Assembly: GCA_019203745.1 (NCBI GenBank)
Contig: CP078104.1
Location: 1,772,501-1,836,500, forward strand
Direction of reading: 5' to 3'
Length of the DNA: 64,000 bases
Origin: Chryseobacterium sp. E1
GTDB taxonomy: Bacteria > Bacteroidota > Bacteroidia > Flavobacteriales > Weeksellaceae
The notes under the pieces: generated by a model
Databases searched by the model: none
Told to the model about the DNA's origin: nothing
What the model saw: only the letters and a program-made list of their open reading frames with translations
In this document: positions 34,672 through 45,525 of the stretch, in pieces
Layout of the letters: every line of letters begins with the position of its first letter
Numbering within the stretch: position 1 is the first letter of the stretch
Program-made: the position numbers and the translations under genes

Positions 34672-36419
34672 TTATTTCTTGATAAACTTACGAGTTGAAG
34701 AAGTTCCGTCTGTATTTTTGACAATAAGTATATACACCCCTTTGATTAACTGAGAAACATCTATTTTCTGATCAATTTTATCGGATGATAAGACTAGCTT
34801 ACCTGAAACGTCAAATATTTTAGCTTCTGTAATTTTCTTTTTGCTTCTTATCTGTAAATAGTCTGATGTCGGATTAGGATATACATCCACATTATTATTC
34901 TGAAATTCACTATCCTGAGTACTTAAATTAGATTGTGTAACTGAAATATCATCCAACATAATCGTTCCTGACATATTAACATTAGCAGCCGGGGTATAAT
35001 TTTGAAATCCGAAATAATAAACACCTGTAGATATGGGAGTAACGGTAAATGTTGCTGTTGTTGCTGATGTTACATTCACGTCAGGGTAGTCAGCAATAAT
35101 ATTGACCATAGATGTATCAACAGGTGATTCACCATATGCCACCTTTAAGCTTTGCGGGCTTTGATAATTAGCATAAATAAAGCTGAGTGTATAGCTTGTT
35201 CCTGCCTGCAGATTAATACCTTGCGTATAAAACCAAGCATCAGAATCAGCCATGCTATACATACTGCAAAAAATGCCATTAGAATCAAATCCCGGAACAA
35301 CACCAGTAAGGTCAGACACACTCCATCCTCCAAAGAAGCCCGTTGACTGCATTGAAGTACATGCAGGAATACTGTAATTATTCACCGCATTAAAATTCTC
35401 TAAATAAGGCACATCTACAGCATCACAAGCCGTTGTAAAACTAACCAAAGAACTCCAATCACTTGTGCTTCCCGCTCCGCAATTATTTCTTACCCAAACA
35501 TAGTATAAAGTATTCGGAGAAAGCCCCGGAATATTTATTGATGATCCCGTAACCCCTGTAATCGTAGGTACAGTTGAATGGATTGGAGGCGTATTGTTTG
35601 TACTCCTGTAGATTTCATAAGAAGAGCTTGCTGGTACCGGACTCCATGAAATGGTAGCAGAATTTGAAGTTACATTCGATGAAGTTATATTATCCGGCGT
35701 TATACAACTGTTTGCAGCTAGATAAGAAAAACCAAATACATTCAATATCTCTGATCCTGATGAAGTTTTAGTTACTTTAACGTTTGCTATATTTTTAGTC
35801 TGATTAGCTGCACTTATTGGCAAAGTGATCTCGTACAATCGCGGGTTATATGTATCGTTTTCAATATTATCACTGATACGGCTTACTCTACCAATGCCCT
35901 TTATTGTAAAGAAACTTCCCCAGTACCAGTCACTCACAGAATTATCAACAAAAGTTTGAGATGTTCCATCTGTAAAAGTCACAAGAATATCCGCTACAGA
36001 ATTTCCACTTCCTGTAGTTGCCAGTATATATAATTTAGAAGCTTTTGGAGTAGAATCAAATGATAAAGTTCGGAATCATTTGCATTTAAAAGCCTTAAGG
36101 AATTATTAGAGCTATAAGAGCCCAATTGAAACGATAATCCTGATGTATTTTCAGAATTGATCAATCCATTATCCGGAAGCCCTGATGCAGGGCTAGCTCC
36201 TGAAGCATTGACAAAGTCTTTTGACATAAATACAAATCCATTAGCCGGATCATCTACACTTTGAGTGGTACTTGATGAAGCAGCACCTGCTCCATTTGCA
36301 ATCAGGTCTTCGTTATAACCGCTTGTAACATTTAAGGTTTGATAATTCTGGGCATTGATTTTACTGCAAAGAAAAGCAGCCATAAAGCCCAACAGACAAA
36401 ATGTAATTTTTTTATTCAT
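34672..36419 (-). CDS. T9SS-exported multidomain surface protein (frameshifted)
   Basis: About 583 residues, secreted. Signal peptide (MNKKITFCLLGFMAAFLCSKINAQ), an N-terminal unknown domain of about 240 residues, a fibronectin type III domain (CITPDNITSSNVTSNSATISW, LSPNTLYYVWVRNNCG), a choice-of-anchor/MAM-like domain (VPYLENFNAVNNYSIPACTS), and the type A sorting domain at the C-terminus (NNVDVYPNPTSDYLQIRSKK, LIKGVYILIVKN, STRKFIKK). One break near 36075. No catalytic motif seen; probably adhesive or carbohydrate-binding. Confidence 0.88.
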
Positions 36420-36665
36420 TATTTATATTTTTATACAATACAAATATAAATTTAAAAATCAAATAAATAATATATTAACTATTATTAACATATTTAAATC
36501 AATAAAACAATATAAAAATTATATTATAATAATTAATTTTTAAAATATTCTGAATCTGATATTTTATATTTTAATGAATATTTTTTCCTCTTATTTAGAT
36601 TTCTGTTATTTAAAAAAATTGCAAACTTTATTATTCTATTTTTCAAATAGTTATCTGTATTGAAC
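36420..36665. other. Very A/T-rich spacer without a gene
   Basis: Upstream region of the T9SS gene; long A/T tracts, no coding frame I trust. A promoter is expected here but no clean -33/-7 pair stands out. Confidence 0.5.
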
Positions 36666-36698
36666 AAAATACCTCAAAGCAATGCTTTGAGGTATTTT
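36666..36698 (-). terminator. Terminator of the M48 peptidase gene
   Basis: Perfect 16-bp inverted repeat AAAATACCTCAAAGCA (36666-36681) / TGCTTTGAGGTATTTT (36683-36698), T-rich on the minus-strand 3' side. Confidence 0.8.
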
Positions 36699-36721
36699 CG
36701 TTTAAACAATAAATAAAATAA

Positions 36722-37540
36722 TTATTTTGTAAGTTTCGTTGTTGGAATAGCTACTGTTCCCGGATCTTTCCATAAACCGTCTTTTTCGGCTCTCTTTTTG
36801 ATCGCCTGGGCTCTTTTTTCACTGTCCGGATGAGAATTGAACATTTTCTCAAAACCGGTCTGTGTACTTCCCTGTGAAAGCAAGGCTAATTTTTTGAAAG
36901 CAGTATATGCTCCTACCACATCATATTTGTTGGCTTTCATGAAATCATAAGAATAGGTATCTGCCTCAGATTCCTGTTTTTTGCTATGAGAAGCATCTAA
37001 GAATGCATTGGCCATTTTCCCTACCTGGCTATCATTAAGGGTAGCTACTGCTGATGACGCAGATGATGCAGCATCCAATGCCGCCGCTTTCAGATAAGCT
37101 GATTTCATGGCATCTTTGGTATCCTGATTCTTAACGTGACCGATCTCGTGACCTATTACAGCCAGCAATTCATTATCCGTCATGATATCCATCAGAGAAG
37201 AAAATACCCGTACACTTCCGTCTGCACAGGCAAAAGCATTAATGTCTTTTACTTTATACACTTTGTAATTCAGGTTCAGGCCGTCCTGAGATTTGTGCTT
37301 TCCAAAAAGTTTATTCAGTCTTACAGTATACGGATCTTTTGGTCCGGCTACAGGATTGTTTTTATCCATCCAATCTACAGATTCTTTGGATAACTTAATG
37401 GCATCTTCGTTGGTAAATGTTAAAGCTTTTGCACTATTCGAAACGATTCCGGCTGCTTTGCCAAGATTGATTTTCTGTGCATTGATCGAATGCATTGCCC
37501 CTAATAACATAAGGCATACAGTAATTTTTTTCATAATCAT
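36722..37540 (-). CDS. M48 family metalloprotease (secreted)
   Basis: Intact, 272 residues (start at 37540, or MKK at 37534). Signal peptide MKKITVCLMLLGAMHSINAQ. Zinc motif HEIGHVKNQD, with the third ligand in ESEADTYSYDF, as in BepA/LoiP-like M48 proteases. Likely periplasmic, possibly in outer-membrane quality control. The C-terminus is short and lacks TPR repeats. Confidence 0.92.
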   Translation of the reverse strand: MIMKKITVCLMLLGAMHSINAQKINLGKAAGIVSNSAKALTFTNEDAIKLSKESVDWMDKNNPVAGPKDPYTVRLNKLFGKHKSQDGLNLNYKVYKVKDINAFACADGSVRVFSSLMDIMTDNELLAVIGHEIGHVKNQDTKDAMKSAYLKAAALDAASSASSAVATLNDSQVGKMANAFLDASHSKKQESEADTYSYDFMKANKYDVVGAYTAFKKLALLSQGSTQTGFEKMFNSHPDSEKRAQAIKKRAEKDGLWKDPGTVAIPTTKLTK

Positions 37541-37606
37541 TTAAAATTTGGAGCACGAAGATAATTAATTTTTAACAATTATTAAGGCAAAACTTAAGTC
37601 TCGTTC

Positions 37607-37638
37607 TTTACGGAATGCTATTTTTTTCCTTATTTTTG
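37607..37638 (+). promoter_or_regulatory. recJ promoter
   Basis: TTTA (37607-37610), 20-bp spacer, TATTTTTG (37631-37638). The ATG at 37644 is 5 bp past the -7 box, so the transcript would be leaderless or nearly so. Confidence 0.5.
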
Positions 37639-37643
37639 TGAAC

Positions 37644-39356
37644 ATGAGTCAAAAATGGATTTATAAGCCCGAACCCGATGAGGAAATTGTGGACGGACTA
37701 AGTTCGTCACTTGGTTTTGGTACTTTTGAATCTAAACTTCTCGTTCTAAGAGGAATTGACAATTATCAGAAGGCGAGAGAATTTTTCAAACCAAACCTTA
37801 ACGATATACACAACCCGTTTTTAATGGCAGATATGCAAAAAGCCGTAGAGCGTATTGCAACAGCTATTGAAAATGGTGAAAAAATACTGGTATATGGCGA
37901 TTATGATGTGGACGGAACCACAGCTGTTGCCCTTATGTACCTATACCTCAGCAAAATTGTTGAGAAAAAATACCTGGATTACTATATCCCGGACAGAAAT
38001 TCTGAAGGATACGGAATTTCTACGGAAGGAATTGATTTTGCCAAAGAAAACGGATTTTCATTAATCATTGCCCTGGACTGTGGAATCAAGGCCATTGATA
38101 TGATCAATTATGCTTCTGATCTTGGTATTGATTTCATTATCTGTGACCATCACCTTCCGGGAGAAGAAATTCCTGATGCCGCAGCAGTACTTGATCCTAA
38201 AAGAAGTGACTGCCGGTACCCTTTTAAAGAGCTTTCAGGGTGTGGTGTTGGCTTTAAGCTCTGCCAGGGCCTGAATACCATCTATAAAATTCCGGAAGCG
38301 GAATTGTTTGAGCTTACAGATCTTCTTGCCATTTCGATTGCAGCCGATATTGTCTCCATGACAGGAGAAAACAGGGTTCTGGCCAAAATGGGATTAAAAA
38401 CGCTCAGAAAGACCAGAAATCTTGGATTGCGATTATTGATTCCTGAGGATAAACTTTCTCATTTTGAAATTTCAAATATTGTTTTTGAGATTGCCCCAAA
38501 AATCAACGCTGCCGGTAGAATTTCACACGGTAAAGCTGCTGTAGAGCTTATGGTTTCTGACAACCTGAAGCATGCCAACCAGATCGTGAATGACATCATG
38601 AACCTCAACGATGAAAGACGTGAGCTGGATATGAATTCTACCCTTTCTGCTTTAAACCAGATCATAGAATCCCAGCAGGAAACCAAACATACCACTATCG
38701 TTTACCATCCTGAATGGAATAAAGGAGTCATTGGTATTGTAGCTTCCAGATTGATTGAAACTTACTATAAGCCTACTCTTGTATTTACTGATGGTAATAA
38801 CGGAGAAATGGTGGCTTCTGCAAGATCGGTTTCTGATTTTGACGTACATGAAGCGCTTGATATGTGTTCGGAATACTTCCTTAAATTCGGGGGACATCAT
38901 GCTGCGGCAGGACTTTCAATGGAGAAAGAGAAGTTTGCGGCGTTCAAAGAAAAGTTTGAGAAAATTGTTTCTGAAAAAATTAAGGAACATCAGAAGGAAC
39001 CGTCTATCAGTATTGATACTGAAATCAGCATTGATGAAATCAACAGGGAGTTTATCAACTTCCACAGAAAGCTGGCTCCTTTCGGACCTCATAATATGAA
39101 ACCTATCTTCACATTGACTAATCAGAAGCTTTCCGGCTATGTAAAAACAATGGGAAAGGACAACAATCACCTGAAATTTTATATCAAACAGGAATCTACG
39201 GGAAGAAATATAGAATGTGTCGGCTTCAAGCTGGGGCAATTTGTTGAAGATTTCAAAAATAAAAATTTCGATCTGGCATTCACCCTTGAGGAAAATCACT
39301 GGAAAGGCAATGTAACGCATTATCTCAATATCAAAGATGTGAAATTCAGGGAGTAA
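37644..39356 (+). CDS. recJ: Single-stranded-DNA-specific exonuclease RecJ
   Basis: Intact, 570 residues from the ATG at 37644; a GTG at 37638 is in frame but overlaps the -7 box. 5'-3' ssDNA exonuclease of RecF-pathway recombination and mismatch repair. Motifs: VYGDYDVDGTTAVAL (motif I), IALDCGIKA, ICDHHLPGEE (DHH), GCGVGFKLCQGL, INAAGRISHG and the DHHA1 signature FGGHHAAAGLSM near residue 415. C-terminal OB domain. Being long and unbroken, it shows that the surrounding frameshifts are not a property of the region. Confidence 0.97.
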   Translation: MSQKWIYKPEPDEEIVDGLSSSLGFGTFESKLLVLRGIDNYQKAREFFKPNLNDIHNPFLMADMQKAVERIATAIENGEKILVYGDYDVDGTTAVALMYLYLSKIVEKKYLDYYIPDRNSEGYGISTEGIDFAKENGFSLIIALDCGIKAIDMINYASDLGIDFIICDHHLPGEEIPDAAAVLDPKRSDCRYPFKELSGCGVGFKLCQGLNTIYKIPEAELFELTDLLAISIAADIVSMTGENRVLAKMGLKTLRKTRNLGLRLLIPEDKLSHFEISNIVFEIAPKINAAGRISHGKAAVELMVSDNLKHANQIVNDIMNLNDERRELDMNSTLSALNQIIESQQETKHTTIVYHPEWNKGVIGIVASRLIETYYKPTLVFTDGNNGEMVASARSVSDFDVHEALDMCSEYFLKFGGHHAAAGLSMEKEKFAAFKEKFEKIVSEKIKEHQKEPSISIDTEISIDEINREFINFHRKLAPFGPHNMKPIFTLTNQKLSGYVKTMGKDNNHLKFYIKQESTGRNIECVGFKLGQFVEDFKNKNFDLAFTLEENHWKGNVTHYLNIKDVKFRE

Positions 39357-39431
39357 AAAGCTTGCAGGATTTAGGTAAATAAATTTAAAATTCCTTACAC
39401 CTAATAACCTTATTTTTATACCCTAAACTGT

Positions 39432-39459
39432 TGTCACCTGTTATCTGCTACCTACTATT
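39432..39459. repeat. Degenerate heptad-periodic repeat
   Basis: TGTCACC TGTTATC TGCTACC TACTATT: four 7-bp units with R/Y variation, 8 bp upstream of the nadD start. Closely related to the array at 21946-21980. Confidence 0.55.
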
Positions 39460-39467
39460 AACAAAAA

Positions 39468-40050
39468 ATGAAAAAAATCGGTTTATTTTTTGGGTCTTTC
39501 AACCCTATTCATATCGGGCATCTTATTCTGGCCAATTATATTCTGGAAAATTCCGATATGGATGAACTTTGGTTTGTAGTAAGCCCGCAAAACCCTTTTA
39601 AGGATAAAAATCTTTGCTGAAAGACCATAACAGGCTTGATATGGTGCAGCTTGCCGTAAAGAACTATCCTAATATGAGGGCTTCGAATGTAGAATTTTCT
39701 TTACCGAAACCCAGTTATACGATCGACACCCTTACCTACCTTCATGAAAAACATCCGGACTATTCTTTCAGCCTGATCATGGGTGAAGATAACCTGGATA
39801 GTCTTCACAAGTGGAAAAACTCTGATATTCTGATCGAAAATCACCATATCATTGTGTATCCCAGAGTTTTTGAAGGAGAAAAAAGGATTCCGAATATTTA
39901 CAGCATGACAATATTTCCCTGATCAAGGCTCCTGTAATAGAACTTTCTGCTACAGAGATCCGCAATATGATAAAAGAAGGTAAGAATGTAAGACCTATGC
40001 TGCCTCCAGAGGTTTTTGACTATTTGGACGGAAGCAGTTTTTACAAGTAG
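39468..40050 (+). CDS. nadD: Nicotinate-nucleotide adenylyltransferase (frameshifted)
   Basis: Joins nicotinate mononucleotide to AMP in NAD synthesis. Nucleotidyltransferase motif [17 protein letters not shown] (HxGH) and C-terminal [19 protein letters not shown] (ISSTxIR motif). About 194 residues. Breaks near 39614 (after NPFK) and near 39890. The restored C-terminus ends [11 protein letters not shown] at 40050. Confidence 0.94.
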
Positions 40051-40066
40051 CAGGAGCTCTTTTAAT

Positions 40067-40324
40067 GTGAATGTTGATCCTGATTCTCAAAAACACCATT
40101 CAGTTACTGTTGTTACATTAATGTTGGATGAAAAAGGCAATCCTTTAAAGGAAGCTGAATTTCAACACAACATTTACCCTGAGAATAACAGAAAATATAT
40201 TCCTTATTTTGAAAAAGAGCTTAAAAAGTTTATAAAAACCACTAAATTTGCCCCTGCAAACTACAGAGGCTATCCGGTAAAGTGTGAGACCTCATTTTTA
40301 TACATTATAAATAGTTATTCATGA
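40067..40324 (+). CDS. TonB-C-like small ORF, start uncertain
   Basis: Frame encodes about 85 residues: SVTVVTLMLDEKGNPLKEAEF and KKFIKTTKFAPANYRGYPVKC resemble the end of a TonB C-terminal domain (strand, then PA.Y.G.PV). There is no signal peptide or membrane anchor; the best start is GTG at 40067, downstream of nadD. Its stop overlaps the next gene's ATG by 4 bp, which suggests it is translated. It could be the remnant of a longer TonB-like protein. Confidence 0.4.
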   Translation: MNVDPDSQKHHSVTVVTLMLDEKGNPLKEAEFQHNIYPENNRKYIPYFEKELKKFIKTTKFAPANYRGYPVKCETSFLYIINSYS

Positions 40325-40659
40325 ACTTCATCGAAAAATTTTTCTCAAAATATCCTCAGGAAAAAATCATCAGATGGTTTAAGCAAATTTGTCTTGCAGA
40401 AGCTATTTCTTGTGTATTACTCTATTGTGTGGCCATGATCTGGATCCGTTATGATGAGAATCTGTATTCTATTATTTTCATCAGCGTTATTGGCAGCTTA
40501 CACGGGTTATTTTTTACGCTTTATCTTTTACTCTGCCTTCCTGCCAGAAAAATTTATCATTGGGATGATGAAGATTTTGTGTTTGCCTTACTCGCTGCAT
40601 TTTTCCCTTTTGCAACGGTTTGGGTAGATAAAAAGCTGGCCCAATTCGACAGAGAATAA
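40321..40659 (+). CDS. DUF3817-like small membrane protein
   Basis: Intact, 112 residues, three hydrophobic segments (AEAISCVLLYCVAMIWI, YSIIFISVIGSLHGLFFTLYLL, FALLAAFFPFATVWV). The HG in SLHGLFF and the final FGTF-like region fit DUF3817, a family of unknown function. Overlaps the preceding small ORF by 4 bp. Confidence 0.75.
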   Translation: MNFIEKFFSKYPQEKIIRWFKQICLAEAISCVLLYCVAMIWIRYDENLYSIIFISVIGSLHGLFFTLYLLLCLPARKIYHWDDEDFVFALLAAFFPFATVWVDKKLAQFDRE

Positions 40660-40899
40660 AATTATTTTTCATAAAATTTCAAGTTTTGCTGTAACAAAAT
40701 TATTGTTACAGTTGTCTTATTATACAGAAAGTTCAGGCAATCATTTTTTAACATAAATTTTTAATAATTGAAAATCAAGCAGTTATATTTAGTTAAAAAT
40801 ATTTTTAAGTACTTTGTATTGCATGATACTAAATTTATTATATATCTTTGTAATGTTAAATAACAAACCATACAAGCTATTAATTAAAAAATAATAATC
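40660..40899. other. A/T-rich regulatory spacer
   Basis: No gene. It precedes the two barrel genes and probably holds their promoter (T/A-rich with TATATCTTTG near 40840-40850, a TAnnTTTG match). Confidence 0.45.
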
Positions 40900-43154
40900 A
40901 TGAAAACTCAAATTTTTATTGCAGCCCTATTTTTCAGCGGACTTGTTGCAGCTCAGAAAAAGACAGTTTGAAGGTTAACAGCATTGAGGCTGTCAATATT
41001 AAGAAACAGGTTTTCAAAAAGCAGGGTGACCGCCTGGTGTATGATGTAGCAGCTTCTCCTATTGCCAAAGGAACCAATACATTCAACCTTTTGAAGCAGA
41101 CCCCGATGATTTCCAGCATCGATGGAAAAACACTGAAGATTTTAGGAAAATCTGATGCTATCATTTACATCAACAACAAGAAAACCAATATGGATTCTGA
41201 GGCATTGATCGAAATGCTGAAATCTACTCCGTCAGAGGATATCCAGAAAATAGAAGTGATTACGGTTCCCGGAAGTGAGTTCCAGGTAGAATCTAAGGAA
41301 GGGGTTATCAATATTGTCATGAAGAAAAACAAGAATAACGGCTATAACGGAACTATGAAAATGCAGAATGAGCAGGGTTATTACAACAACCCTAATGCGG
41401 GAGGTTCTTTCAATTTCAGGCAGGGAAAATGGTCCGGGAATTCTAATTTCAGAATGGGCAGCTGGACGGAAAGACAAAAGTATACGCTGTCTAACGGAGA
41501 TCCTACTTTCAGAAATGAGTCTTACGGGTCTAATGATGATCCGAATAAAAATTTGGCGGCGGCTTCAATATTGATTATGAGATCAGCAAGAAACAAAGTC
41601 TGGGGCTGTCTTATAATATGAGATACAACAAGAGCTTCAACTCTGTTCTGGATATGACAAACTGGCAAAACGGACAGCTATCTAACAGAACTGTAAATCA
41701 CGAGGATGCCCAAACCAGAAATCACTCATTCAATTTAAATTATGAAATAAAAACGGATTCTATCGGCAGTAAACTGACCTCTAATGTTTCTTATCTATGG
41801 TTTAACAGGGACAAGGTAAGCTTTAACGAAAGTTTTCCTTTGAACAATGACAAGAATAACAAGTATTCTGCCCTGCATCAATCAGTACCACAGATCATTA
41901 ACAATTACGCAGCCAATATCGATTATCTGAAAAAACGTCAAAAGGGGCAACATGGCTCATGGGAATCAGTTATAATCACACCAATACCGATAACGATACC
42001 AGACAGGATGTATTACAGAACGGGGTTTTGTACCGGATTCCAAACAGACGAATCATTTCATTTACAAGGAAAATATTTTAGGGATCTATTTGAACTACGA
42101 AAGAAAATTATCTGAAAAGTTATCCGGAAAAATAGGCGCCCGCTATGAAATGACAAGAAGTACAGGAGATATTCTGGGGAAAACGGGTTTTGAAAGAAAT
42201 TATAATAACCTGTTGCCTTACCTGAACCTTAACTATGCCATCAATTCTGATCACAACCTGAGCTATACTTTTTCCAGCAGAATCAGAAGACCGAGATTCT
42301 GGGAGCTGAATCCGTCCAGAACGTATTTCACTCCTGACAATTATACACAGAATAATCCATTTGTACTGGCTGCCAAATTTTATAATCAGGAATTGAACTA
42401 TATGTACAAGAATGCTTTCTATGCCAATCTTAGTTTTAATATGGTAGAAGATGCTGCTGCTTCTGACCTGCTTCCTCTACAGGGTATTTTAACCAAGCCT
42501 AAAAGAGATGAAAATGGTAATATTATCTACGATCAGCAAGGAAATATGATCATGGAAAAAACGAGGTTCCTGAGATATATAAGAACCAATTATGGTAAGA
42601 ACAGGGAAATCAATTTAACACTTGGAATGAATAAATCCTGGTTTAACGATATATGGACGACCAATTATTCTATGAATCTGAGCTATAATACCTTTACAGG
42701 AGGAGTTTGGCAGGACCCAACTTCCCAGCTAGGGCCATACGAAACAGAGGAACTTGAACCTTATATTGTAGATGTTAAAAACTACAATATGTCTGTAACC
42801 ATCAATAATATTATACGTCTCTCTTCCAAAAAGACTGGTTTTTAGGGGTTAATTATTTCTTCGGAAGTAAAGTGGCTATGGAAGGAGGCACCATAGGATC
42901 AAGACAAAGCTTCGATCTCAGCCTGAAAAAAAATTCTTGGTGACTGGACTGTTGTAGCAGAGGTCAACGACATGTTTAATCAAAGTTTTTACAGAGTTGA
43001 AGGAATACAGCCTAACGGGAAATATAATAATATTACCAACTTCAATTATCCAAGGCTAATAAGCATCGGGGTTACATACAATTTCGGAAATCAGAAACTG
43101 AAAAAAGCAAGGGAGATGAAATCAGCCAATGACGCTGTAAAATCAAGAACCTGA
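40900..43154 (+). CDS. Outer-membrane beta-barrel (TonB-receptor-like) protein 1 (frameshifted)
   Basis: About 752 residues. Signal peptide MKTQIFIAALFFSGLVAAQ; plug-like domain with FNLLKQTPMISSIDGKTLKI, IYINNKKTNMDSEALIEMLK and IEVITVPGSEFQVESKEGVI, then an outer-membrane barrel of the OMP_b-brl_3 type (YTFSSRIRRPRFWELNPSRT, DNYTQNNPFVLA), ending in a YNFG-type strand (IGVTYNFGNQKLKKARE). No carboxypeptidase-like N-domain. Breaks near 40965, 41562, 41940, 42070, 42840 and 42930. Nearly duplicated by the next gene, 44 bp downstream. Substrate unknown. Confidence 0.87.
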
Positions 43155-43198
43155 TCTATAAAAACTTATCACATCAACCACTCTCAAATACCATAAAA

Positions 43199-45448
43199 AT
43201 GAAACGCACTCTCTTATCCATAGCCTTAATTTTCGGGACTTTTGCCTTTGCCCAGGAAAAGAAATCCGATACGGTAAAAACAAAAAGCATAGAAGGCATC
43301 ACTCTTACCAAACAGGTCTTTAAAAAACAAAGCGACCGTTTTGTATATGATGTTGCAGCCTCTCCTGTTGCCAAAGGAAACACAACTTTTGATCTCCTGA
43401 AGCAGACCCCATTATTGTCATCTACGGATGATAAGACATTGAAAATCGCAGGAAAAAACAATGCCCTGATCTACATCAATGGCAGAAAAAGCAATATGGA
43501 TGCTGAATCTCTGGTTCAGTTCCTGAAAAATACTCCGGCTGAGAATATTCAGAAAATTGAAGTCATTACCGTTCCGGGAAGTGAATTTCAGGTAGAATCA
43601 TCTGACGGAATCATCAATATCGTTTTAAAGAAAAAAATGAGTGACGGTCTCAACGGAAATATGAGAATGTCTAATACCACCAATAAATACAACGGAAGCC
43701 AGGCCAGCTTCTCTGCCAACTACAGAAAAGGGAAACTGGGTGTAAGTGCCAGCCTTAGCGGAGGAGAGAACATTGAGGCTCAGACCTATACTTTAAGAAA
43801 CGGAACCGCCAGCACTTCTAACGAATCTACAGGAGACATTGATGATCCGAACAAAAACATCGGGGTTATCTGAACATCGACTATCAACTGAATGATAACA
43901 GCAATCTTGCTCTGTCCTGGAACACATGGGCCAATAAAAGCTATAATTCGACAGTCAATCTTTTTAATACGATCAAAGATGATGACGGCACAAGATATAC
44001 CTGGTCTAAAAACAGGGAAGATGCAAGGTCTTATAACAATTCACTGAATTTAAACTATGAGCTGAAAACAGATTCATTGGGCAGTAAATTGAATTTAAAT
44101 GCGGCCTACCTTAATTACAGAAGATTCCAGTTTACAGATAACAAAACTTTTATTTCTGATGCTAATATGGGCATAGGAAAGAACTCTACACAGGTGATTC
44201 AGGATCTGCCACAGATTATCAACAATTTCTCCGGAATGGCTGATTATATTCAGAAATTTAAAAATGACCTGACTATTTCCGTAGGAGGAAACTACAACAA
44301 AACCAAAACAGACAACGATTCTAAAAACATTACTATTTTTTTGATCCTGCAAAAGATCCGGATCCCAGACCCAACCATTTTATCTATGATGAAAACATTT
44401 ACGGTTTCTATGTAACGGCAGAGAAAAAATTCTCGGATAAAATTTCCGGAAAAATAGGCGCCAGATACGAAATTACCAATAGTCTGGGAACTTCAGACAA
44501 TGCTCCTACCGATGCATTGAAAAGGATTGAAAGAAATTATAAAAATATACTTCCTTATCTGAGCTTCAACTATGCCATCAATGATAAAAATAATATTTCG
44601 TATTCCTTTTCAAGCAGAATGAGAAGACCCAGCTTCTGGGAACTGAATCCGGTGAAAAATATCCTTACCGATGATAATTATACCCAGAACAATCCATTTG
44701 TAAAAGCATCTTCCACTTACAACCAGGAGCTGACCTATATGTATAAAAACTCTTATTTCCTTATTCTGAACCATTCTTACATTCAGGATGCCATTACCCA
44801 GGTTCCGCTGCAGGGATATCCTGTGTCTCCCGACGGCACTGTAGGTGAAAATCCTGTTCTCAGATACATCAGAACCAATTTCGGAAATAAGCAGGAAATG
44901 TCTGCAATGGTAGGAATTCAAAAGTCTTTCTTTAAACAATACTGGACAACCAATTTCAATATCGGGGTTCAGCATAACATCAACAACGGAAGTCTTGATA
45001 CTGATCCTACTACCGGAGACAGATTCAAAAACAAGGATGGCGAATATATCGTCTATACCAACAAAACGAATTCTACCAGTCTTCTGATCCAGACCAACAA
45101 CACGATCCGTCTTGATAAAAACAAAACATGGTTCTTCGGTCTTAATTATTTCTTTGTAGACCGTCAGCAGATTGAGCTTGGTTCACTGAAAAACCTGATG
45201 AGCCTGGATCTTAGTATAAAGAAACTCTGGAACGACTGGACCTTTGCTGTGAATGTGAATGATATTTTAAATACCAATATCGTGAAAATTGAAGATTATC
45301 AGGCTAACGGAAACTATAATTACATTCATCAGAACCGTTACAACAGAAGCGTAACAGTAAGCCTTACCTATAATTTCGGAAACAAAAAGTGAAAAAGGTA
45401 AGAGACATTGAAGGGGCGTCAGATTCTATTAAGAGTAGAACCAGATAA
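43199..45448 (+). CDS. Outer-membrane beta-barrel (TonB-receptor-like) protein 2 (frameshifted)
   Basis: Paralogue of the upstream gene, about 750 residues. Shared blocks: VFKKQSDRFVYDVAASPVAKG, FDLLKQTPLLSSTDDKTLKI, SFSSRMRRPSFWELNPVKN, DDNYTQNNPFVKA. Signal peptide MKRTLLSIALIFGTFAFAQ. Breaks near 43862, 44340 and 45391; restoring the last adds VKKVRDIEGASDSIKSRTR and moves the stop to 45448. The shared tail (KKAREMKSANDAVKSRT in gene 1) shows the duplication covered the whole gene. Confidence 0.88.
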
Positions 45449-45486
45449 AATATATCTTTCTTCATATTCAATTAATTATTTTGTAT

Positions 45487-45514
45487 AACCCGTTGATTTT
45501 TCATCGGGTTTTTT
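45487..45514 (+). terminator. Terminator after the barrel pair
   Basis: AACCCG ... CGGGTT stem with a 12-nt loop followed by TTTTTT. Confidence 0.7.
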
Positions 45515-45525
45515 ATCTTTAATGT

